Source: Aureobasidium sp. EXF-3400
Lineage: Eukaryota; Ascomycota; Dothideomycetes; Dothideales; Saccotheciaceae
DNA length: 37,437 nt
Assembly (NCBI GenBank): GCA_024195585.1
Contig: SWBL01000421.1
Location: 1-37,437 of the forward strand
Direction: 5' to 3'
A program made the translations under genes and the position numbers. Numbering within the stretch: position 1 is the first letter of the stretch; every line of letters starts with the position of its first letter. The notes beneath the pieces are model-generated. The model was not told the DNA's origin and did no database searches. It saw nothing but the letters and a program-made list of their open reading frames with translations. This document shows positions 29,778 to 37,437 of this stretch, in pieces.

Positions 29778-31704
29778 CTAAGTCGTAAATCTGAAACTAG
29801 GATGGTCATCTCCAAGATTGTCGACATCTGGCCAAGCAAGCCTATCATCTCTTTCTCCTCTATCTCTCTTCCTATTCTCCCACAAGACACCCGCGAAAAG
29901 AACGACACAGCCCAATCCGCAGATCCACAAGAAGCCTAAACCGACACCATAGCCTGTAGGATAGAGTGGCGCCTCCTGAACAAAAAAGACGTTTGAGGCA
30001 ACGATGCCCCCGACGTTGCCAACACCGACTGTCATGGCGGCAGCGACAGAGCGTTTGTAGTGACCTGACATGCAGTTTTGGACCCATGCCAGGACGATAG
30101 GCTGGGTGATGTAGCCACCAGGGACGACGAGGAAGAGAGCGAAGTACTTGACCCCTACGGACAGGCCGGTCTGACAAAGCAGGATGATGTATCCAATTGA
30201 TGCCACCGCAAGGCCGAAGATGCAGAATCCGAAGCGATGGCGAAGGCGATCGGTCAACCAAGCGGCAGCGATGGAGCAGACCGCGGCAACGACGAAGATA
30301 GGGATGGAGCGGATCTGAGCAGAGGCAGAAGTATAACCCATCTCGCGAATGATGGTAGGTACGAAGAAGGAGCCCGAGTAGCCTGTATTAACGATCCCCA
30401 TATACATGATGACTCCACAGTAGATTTTCCAGTCTGTAAAGATACGGCGAGCTAGTTTCGGGTCATGTCAGCTTCTATGTGAACAGCAAGAGGCACTCTT
30501 TAGCAGTGAGAATGGGCAAACACTTACTAGCAGCCTTGTCCAATCTGTTCATAACTGCCTCACCAGAGTCGGTGTGGAGCCGCGAGGTCAATAGCAGACG
30601 TTCTTCTTCATTGAGAAACTTCGCTGTCTCTGGCCAGTCGCAGACCCAAAATCTCGCGAGGATGCCAACAACGGTGGTCAGGATACCTTCAATGATGAAG
30701 ATCCTGTTTACTCAAGTCAGCATTTCTTAGAAACAATCCACAGTAGAGAATAAGCTACCATCTCCAACCTGAATATCCAGCTATGCCTGCACGATTTGCA
30801 TCAGTATCTTGCACGCGTCGAACCCAGCCGCCCGGGGAACATACCATCCATCTTTGCTAGAGCATAGGCGAGGAGCTTTATTTGTATTAGCATCATGTTA
30901 TCAGAAATCCATCCTAGAGATCTTACACCACCAAAACCACCAGCGAGAATGCTGGCAGAGAAGAACAACGATAGGCGCCACTGTAATTCATACCGCTTGT
31001 AGTACATACTAATCAAGTAGACGCAGCCACTAGATTTTGATTAGTTCGTGGCTTAGGCCAGTATAAAGAGACCGCTAGCAACTCACGGAAACAGCCCAGC
31101 CTCAAAAATTCCAACTAGGACTCTCATAGCAACGAGTCCTTCAAAGGTCTTGACTAGCCCTTGTCCAATAGTTGCGATGCCTGTGATACTTGTTAGCCCA
31201 GATGATCCCACCACAAGTAGCATGTGCCATCTACCCCAAAGAACCATGATACAACTCAGCCAAAGTGACGGCGAGATCTTCTTCAACACAATGTTACTCG
31301 GCACTTCGAGCAAGATATACTGATCCACAACATTAGCATATCCCCTTGTGGCATCCGCGTAATATCATCTGACAGAACTTACAGGTATAAAGAACACAAA
31401 CAGCGCAACATTGTAGTCATGCCCACCCATCTTCAACTCATCAGTCATACCCTGGATCTTTGCATTACCGATATTCGTGCGATCCAAAAAGGCAAGCAGG
31501 AACAACACAGTCAACCTCAGAACAAATCAGAACAGAATCTTCTGTGTACGCAATGTTTGAAACGTACCGTGGCAGAATCCTAAGATCGACCTTTCGCAAC
31601 AGCTTCTTCTCAGCAATTGGATCAATCAAAGCACCAGTATCGGAGTCTGGCCCTGGTGCAATCTCAAAGTGTTCAATCGAGTGTTTCTTCGTTGTGTCGT
31701 CCAT
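29778..31704 (-). CDS. MFS transporter, Dal5/allantoate permease-like (anion:cation symporter) family
   Basis: Nine exons: 31704-31568, 31515-31383, 31319-31235, 31180-31087, 31029-30927, 30875-30845, 30786-30759, 30703-30528 and 30451-29778; 486 aa. All phases are consistent. The plasma-membrane carrier carries the family marker FLDRTNIGNAKIQGM after the first helix, and then GLVAMRVLVGIFEAGLFPGC, GWRWIFIIEGILT and RRIFTDWKIYCGVIMYMG. About 12 membrane helices can be laid out. Relatives move allantoate, nicotinate, pantothenate, biotin precursors or dipeptides; the substrate here is unknown. Exons six and seven are only 31 and 28 bp. The N-terminus (about 45 aa) and C-terminus are cytosolic-type and charged. 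No biosynthetic neighbours point to a substrate. Confidence 0.9.
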
Positions 31705-32243
31705 ATTGGGCAGGTGGCTTTAGCGAGGAATTGGGAACAGAGAAACGTCTGAACAAGAGTTGGCTCCATGCAATGTCGTTATATATCTCGAGGGAAGAAG
31801 GCCGTCGATGTACCTGTGTACCCCATGCACCATCCCCAGATGGAGTATCCGAGGATAGAGTTGTGGGGGATCGTCGTAGCAGGTAGGTATGCGGAATGTT
31901 ACCGAGATAGCGGAGTCGTTCCTTCGAAGGATTCATCAAGGTACATAAGAGCGATTGTGGCTTGCTACTGTACGAGCATCTGGACGGCAGGTAACGAGCA
32001 AGGAGATGCCGATGGGTTGATCGTGGAGGTCCGGTGGAGGACACGGTAGGGATAGACCATGAAGCCCAGAAGTGTGAGGGGTTGCAATGAGCGAGGGGGC
32101 AAGAGCGACTAGGATGCATGCCAAGCGCACTAGCTAAAGGTGGAAAAACAGATCAACAGAGGAAGGTGCAATGAGGAAAGAAGACGTAGATGAATACAGC
32201 AGGATAGAAGGATATACGCTACCAGGACCCAATTCTTCACCAA
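31705..32243. other. intergenic region upstream of the MFS transporter
   Basis: This 539 bp lies between the MFS start and the HECT ligase stop, both on the minus strand. It holds the transporter promoter and the ligase 3' UTR. Open frames here overlap in several frames and lack domains. No repeat was recognised. Confidence 0.5.
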
Positions 32244-35200
32244 TCACTTCAGTCCAAACCCTTCGCTCTCAGATACAGCACGCCAAAGCTTCTCTTCGAG
32301 CTTCTCCCTACTCTCGTAGCCCCAAAGCACTAACATATTGAAACATGTTCGGGCGATAGGGAACCTCTCTTTGTCCTTACCCCCGCTTTGTCCTTGGCCA
32401 GCAGTCCCGTCGCCACCACAGACGATGCGAAGAACAAGATTCGTGGCACCAACAGCAGGTATACGATCGGATCCAGTAATGAACCCAAGAAGCTTTCGCT
32501 GTGCTTCAGGCGTGGCACTTTTGAAACAGTCCCAGAACCAAGATATGACCAGCACTTGATCAGCAGGGTTAGCCAGAGGTTTGTGAGGCGGAGAAACCTC
32601 GCGCCAGTTTTCGTACACAGCAACCGCCTTCAAAGAGTCGACATCAAGAGCCTCATCAGAACCTCGAACCATGAGCTCAATCTCTTCAGCACGGAAGAGG
32701 GATAGCGCATTGCCAGCACACACCGTGAAAAAGCCACGCTTGAATGGCTCAAATTGCCGAGCCACAGAGCCATCAAGCAGATAGCGCACGTAGGCATCGA
32801 CATACTCGCGACGGTTTTCGTTGGTGACTGGTATAGCTTCGCCGTTAGATTTGAGTGGAATGTCTTGCACTGCACCGTATCGCTCGATACTTGCAACGAA
32901 GTCTCTACAGTAGGTTGTTTCGACGTCGCCATCAAACTCGAGAAGGTCGCGCAAACCCTTGGCCAACACAGGCCGCCATTCTGCCAAATCTTCGAGAGTA
33001 TAACTCATTTGAGTTCTAGCACTCGAGGGGAGAGCAGGATTTTGAGTCGAGGGAGGGGCTGAAGCGAGCAATTTGCGGAAGGCGAAGGGCGGCAGTGCTA
33101 CATCAAGGATGGTGGAGTTATAAATTGCGAGTCCGAGAAGAGCTCCAACAAGATAGTACTGATCGCTGGTCTCGAAAGAAGATGGATTGAAGTAACAGAA
33201 TCCAGAGTCGTCGTCATAGAGGAACATGCCTAGCCCGAGTGTCAGTTCTTTTTCACCAAATTAGATCAATTCAATGCGAGACATACCATGGTTAGGGTCA
33301 AAGATATCCCTGACCACTGTCAAGAACCACTCTTTTCTCAAACCACCAGCGTCGACACCCTCTTCATCGGTGAAGTGAACTTTGAGGCCTTTCTTCAGTT
33401 CTTCTGGACCAGATCCTACAGCACTACTGATTTGTTTTAAACTGTCATCAACCATGCACTCACGTCTCACACGTAGGTGAAAGTAGCCATCGATAGACCT
33501 GCGTGTGGTGACAGAGTCAAAGTAAGCCTCACGAGCCATGATCTCCATCTGCCGACGGGCATCGTACTCCATTAGTCGGATCTTCGCGCCCATGGAAAGG
33601 AAAAGTGGGTATTGGCAAAAGGTGAACTTGGCTTTCTTGGATTCCCAGGCTTTGAAGTCTGCAACCAAATCGTAATAATCGAGCAGTGTGTTGTAGAAGT
33701 CCGAGGTAGGCAACAATTGTCCATGCATCTTTGTGCGTGGTTTAGACAGCGATCTCATGCTTGTTTGAGCAGGAGTGAGGCCAGCTCTCTTCATCTGCCA
33801 TGTGTTGTTCGCAGCAAATAGCATTGCCATGATTTTGGCAGCGGCTTTCAGCTGCCAGTCTTCGCTGTAGTCAATCACGCTTATCGTCTCCATCTGTGGC
33901 ATTTTGTTTCTTCCAGCTCCACTCCCGCTACCACTCAGTCCAGTTGCTGACTGGAGTTGAGTAAAAGTGTTTCTCGCAGATCCAGACAGATCAGGGATGA
34001 GGCCACCATCTTGAGGAATGACACTGCGAGGTCGGCTCTTTCGTCGCGAAAGTCGATACGTCACGAATCTCGCAACCAGGTCAACCATCTTGACGAATTG
34101 TTGCTCGGGTAGTCTACTGAACCAATGGGTAAGACAACGATGACAATTCTCGGAAGAATTAGCGATCAATCCAAAGATACGCTTGAGTATGCCAGCATGC
34201 TGCCCTGGCTCATTACCAGCAGGGGTACCTGACAGTTTCTGTGGAGATGCGAGTTTCGAAGAGGGTACCGCCAGTGTTGAGCTCTTGAGCCCAGAAGGAC
34301 TGCGTGGCATTGGTTGGCGATTACCTGCTGTCCGCATGGAGGGGTATAAAGAAGGGTTAGCTAAGATGATGAGCAGGAAGCGTATGTTGTCTGGTTCAGC
34401 CAGAGGTCGCGTGGGTCGCTTCAGAATGTTTTCAATAATCTTCAACAAGGCTCGCTCGGCATGCAGACGGGCTTCTGCAATGTCTTCATCAATCTCCTTA
34501 GCATTAACGGGACCGCGGATGTGTTCGTGCACCTTCTCCTGGTCGATGTTTCTGATGTTTGCAACTCTGTCGCGCCACTTAAACCCAGCAGTGTGAATAA
34601 CATCGTACCAATGTAACAACTGATCCCAGTCGATGTGAGGAGACCTTGAAGTAGTCAAGCGCCTGCTTTCTGAGCTATGGTGGCCGCGCTTGTCGGACTT
34701 ATCCGAAGTATTGCGAGCGACTCTGCCTGTCCACCAGTCACCATTCTCTGCAAAGTCACCAAGAAGCAGCGTCTTTGCATCGAGCTGGGAGAACGAGTCT
34801 ATCGGACTTTGAGTAAAAGCTTCGACCACTTCACTTGGAGGAGTTTTGATGGCGCTCTCGCTCCTCCTGCGTGTAGCAATCGGATGTCGTACAGTACTAA
34901 AACAGGTATTGAGACAGTTGTAATCACCAAAACTGCTAAGCATATAATCTTCAAGAGGCTTGAAGATGACCTTGACACGATCGTAACGCTGAGAAGCGGG
35001 GCTGTCACCAACGGGCGGTATAGGACGTATGGGAAGCGGCGCAGAATGAAATCCAGGTGGTGGAGGAGGTCTTCTATTTGGCGGCAGAGGTGGCATAGGG
35101 GGTACTGGAGGCATATGAGGAGCAGTATGTGATGAGCCAGCGGTCTTGGGTCTCGAAGGACTCTTGTTCGGCGATGGGGATGCTTTGTATGGGAAATATT

Positions 35201-35991
35201 GAAAATCGTCTTGAGTCTTCAAAGATGCCGAAATGGGCTCAGGCGTCTCAGGAGGCGACTGCTCGAAGAAGCGAGGCGGTGGTTGCAAAGTCGCATGTTG
35301 TGCTGTTGCATCGCCACGAACAAAAGGATCCGGAAGGCCCGAGGTTTTAGGTGAGGTTGGAGCATCTCCTCTTCGGCATCGTGCTTCAAGGTAGGTGATA
35401 AGACAACGATCGATTATGGCTCGACTACGCTCTACTGACAGTGGAAGTACCGCTTGGTCCTTGTTAGTATTTTGCAAGGGCTCTTTGTTATCAAATTGAC
35501 TCACGTCGCGGACCCTGCTGCTGACCCGGATATGTTGAAGACTTGGAGTCACGAGGCTCCTTGACGTAGGGCTCAAGATCGTTGATGGTCAAGCAACTTG
35601 TGCAACGAAAGACGTTGAGATTGCTCGGAAAGCGCACTTTGTTGTCGCAGCACATGCATTGGCGTGTAATCAACTCTTCGTCTCTCTTGCGACCTCCGAT
35701 GGGTTTGTCCGGTGTAGGCATTGCGGAAGGACCAGCATCCAGCACGGGGACCAAACGTTCATCGAGAGGGACATCTCTCAAGACAGGGGCACTCTTCTTC
35801 TTTCCAAAAATCTTCGGTAACGGGTGGCTGACGGCGCGCGTGTGTGGTTGCTGTCGGGGACTCGAGGATTGAGCGGGTCGAGAGGGTTGCGGATCTCGAG
35901 GGACTCGTGGAGGAGATGCAGGAGGTGGTCTGTTCGTGTTTCCCGACGAGCCCGAAGTTAGAGATGTGAAGCGCGGTGGCCACAGAGACAT
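32244..35991 (-). CDS. hul4: HECT-type E3 ubiquitin ligase, Hul4-like
   Basis: Three exons: 35991-35505, 35452-33287 and 33229-32244; 1212 aa. HECT ligases take ubiquitin from an E2 on a catalytic Cys and pass it to substrates. Intron 1 has a TACTAAC branch site. The N-terminus is disordered and Pro-rich, followed by a CxxC...CxxC zinc-type motif (C112/C115, C130/C133; CMCCDNKVRF, FRCTSC). A second Pro-rich stretch (around PPMPPLPPNRRPPPPP) may bind SH3 or WW domains. The HECT domain begins about residue 830: FTDEEGVDAGGLRKEWF, MFLYDDDSGFCYFNP, YLVGALLGLAIYN. The catalytic Cys is about C1180 in ARTCFNMLVLWGY, and the end is SEGFGLK. All expected landmarks are present. Yeast Hul4 acts in quality control with Tom1-type ligases; the targets here are unknown. 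Confidence 0.92.
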
Positions 35992-36713
35992 GCTGTCCCT
36001 GATGCTGACGCTTCAAGTTGCTCCTGGCTCGAGGTGACGACGAGTGGAAGTTGAATGATGTTTGGTTGATGCAGGCGGGCAGCAGCTGAATCGGACGCTG
36101 GGCGTACCGGAGGAAAGCACGACAGTCATGTCCTGGGCCAAACTCCGAAGGAAAAGAATGTCAAGAGAAGCAAATACGAAGCACGGCGCGGTTGAGCTCG
36201 TGTTGACCACAATTTGACTGTGCTCAGCTCCTAGAGCGTGTCCCTGACATGACTCTCCCGAGCCCCTCACAACCGCTCCTGTTTCTGGGGTTGCCCTACT
36301 CCGTACGGCGAACCTAATGTACTCGAGTACCTAGACGCTCTGAACTCTAACACATGCCATTCACCGATTTTTCCTCTGCAACTTGGTCCTTCGCCGCTGG
36401 CTCGAATTGCAAATTTGCTCCAATTCCATTCTGTTTCAATCTTACCCCTGTCCGGAGGCTTCGGGGCGTCGTAAGCTCTACGATCTACAGTCTTGGCCCT
36501 CAGACAAATCAATCTTCACATTGCACAATAAACGTAACGAAGTGAGCGGGTAGCGTTGTGATTTTGAAAGACAACAATTTGGCTAGTTCATGATAATGCC
36601 CGCTAAACCCAGAAATTTTGTGGATGCCCTCGTCCCAATATCGCAGCGACACGAAACGAAGACCCTTGCCCAGATCCCTAACAACCACGTCAACGCCGGC
36701 AGGGGCGAGACGT
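35992..36713. other. intergenic region between the HECT ligase start and the eL15 stop
   Basis: This 722 bp holds the HECT ligase promoter and the 3' UTR of the ribosomal protein gene, both on the minus strand. Frames seen on either strand lack domains. No RNA gene such as a snoRNA was recognised, although ribosomal protein loci often carry them. Confidence 0.5.
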
Positions 36714-37437
36714 TTATCGGTAGCGCCAGAGAGAGAGGGTGTTCTGTCTCTTCCAGGTCTTTCTGCGACCGGCAGAGGTGTTGTTGTAGCGGTGGCCCTT
36801 GTTAATACCACGGTTGTGCTTGCCGGTGGAGGTAAGGCCACGGAGTTCGCGGTGCTTGTGGACGGGGTTGACGATCCAGTTGATGCGGGCGTCCTTGCGG
36901 ATGGCCTTGTGCTGGGGGTCGACAAGGATGATCTCGAAGTACTTGTAGGTCGAGTCCTGGTTAATCCAGTACGAGTTGAGGACGCGCAAGTTGGCGCAGC
37001 GGCGGCCGACACGCTCCTCAGCAACGGAGCGGAGGGAGCGCTGGAACTTGAGCTGGTTAACACCCTGGTTGGTGGGCTTGCCTGTATAGAATGTCAGATC
37101 CAGATTCTTCTTTGCGTTGCAAATTCTTCAGTCGTACCGTAGGTGGCACCCTTGGGCACAGGGCGCTTGCGACCACCGCGGCGGACGCGGACACGGTAGA
37201 TAACGTATCCCTGCTTGGCCTTGTATCCCAGACGGCGGGCCTTGTCGGGGCGCGAGGGGCGCGAGGCGCGGTGGATGACGTTCAACTGGCGGAGCTATAT
37301 TGATGTACTCTCAGCAAAGTTCAACGAGTAGCATCAATTCTCATGTAGCGCGTACCTCCCAGCAGCGAACACGGAGAAGGAAGCGCAGGACATCAGACTG
37401 CTTCTTCTTCTGGAGCTCTTCGACGTATTTGAGGGCA
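36714..37437 (-). CDS. rpl15: large-subunit ribosomal protein eL15 (5' end cut by the window)
   Basis: Exons visible: 37437-37356 (partial), 37294-37138 and 37081-36714. The frame opens with the last base of a Gly codon, then [20 protein letters not shown]. Only ATGGG (Met plus the start of Gly-2) is missing, giving a full protein of 203 aa, the family size. Characteristic blocks are [89 protein letters not shown] and the C-terminal [12 protein letters not shown]. It binds 28S rRNA in the 60S subunit. Introns of 61 and 56 bp lie early in the gene, as is common in fungal ribosomal protein genes. Confidence 0.97.

Noticed and set aside
31673..32130. Several frames upstream of the MFS transporter
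   Set aside because: Overlapping, domain-free frames in the promoter region of the transporter.
36509..37142. Frames on both strands over the ribosomal protein gene, including a Ser/Thr-rich 184-codon one
   Set aside because: Off-frame readings of eL15, whose three exons account for the sequence.
3670..37437. A secondary metabolite or defence gene cluster
   Set aside because: The genes are conserved housekeeping functions on mixed strands with no backbone synthase, NLR or toxin-type gene; the lone transporter and amidase are not enough.

Overview
This window is nuclear DNA from a filamentous ascomycete (Pezizomycotina). The evidence is short GT-AG introns (mostly 45-80 bp, several with CTAAC/CTGAC branch sites), fungal-type protein architectures (APSES Xbp1-type regulator, Dal5-type MFS carrier, Hul4-type HECT ligase, reticulon Rtn1, ATG9) and a compact but not operonic layout. 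The style is compatible with Dothideomycetes, but the class cannot be settled from the sequence alone. No rRNA, tRNA, CRISPR or prophage was found.

Layout. 1-175: probable 5' end of an unrecognised gene on the minus strand. 176-3669: about 3.5 kb with no convincing gene. 3670-4770 (+): CCDC130/Saf4-type splicing factor. 5013-7145 (+): uncharacterised acidic, disordered, probably nuclear protein. 7326-7573: decayed miniature transposon. 7651-9660 (-): five-exon amidase, divergent from 10017-11085 (+), an RRT8/EI24-type membrane protein. 11369-13933 (-): ATG9, divergent from 14191-15976 (+), a Pgm3-type phosphoribomutase. 16561-18196 (-): Xbp1-type APSES regulator with a long gene-free upstream region. 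20605-21918 (-): mitochondrial acyl-CoA dehydrogenase, divergent from 22354-26087 (+), the inner centromere protein INCENP/Sli15. 26325-26539: miniature transposon. 26921-28668 (+): reticulon-like Rtn1 with a late-embryogenesis-abundant-like repeat tail. 29493-29716: miniature transposon. 29778-31704 (-): nine-exon MFS transporter. 32244-35991 (-): Hul4-type HECT ubiquitin ligase. 36714-37437 (-): ribosomal protein eL15, missing only its first five coding bases at the right edge.

The genes are mostly conserved housekeeping functions (splicing, autophagy, chromosome segregation, ER shape, ubiquitination, translation, carbon and fatty-acid metabolism). They do not form a biosynthetic cluster. 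All exon joins given here were checked by hand for reading phase.

The most notable non-genic finding is a family of about 220 bp elements with 26-bp terminal inverted repeats, present in three copies. Other points of interest are an unknown nuclear protein with a p21-like PCNA-binding-type motif behind two ACGCGT boxes, the 7 x 11-residue repeat tail on the reticulon, and an acyl-CoA dehydrogenase whose catalytic glutamate appears to have moved.
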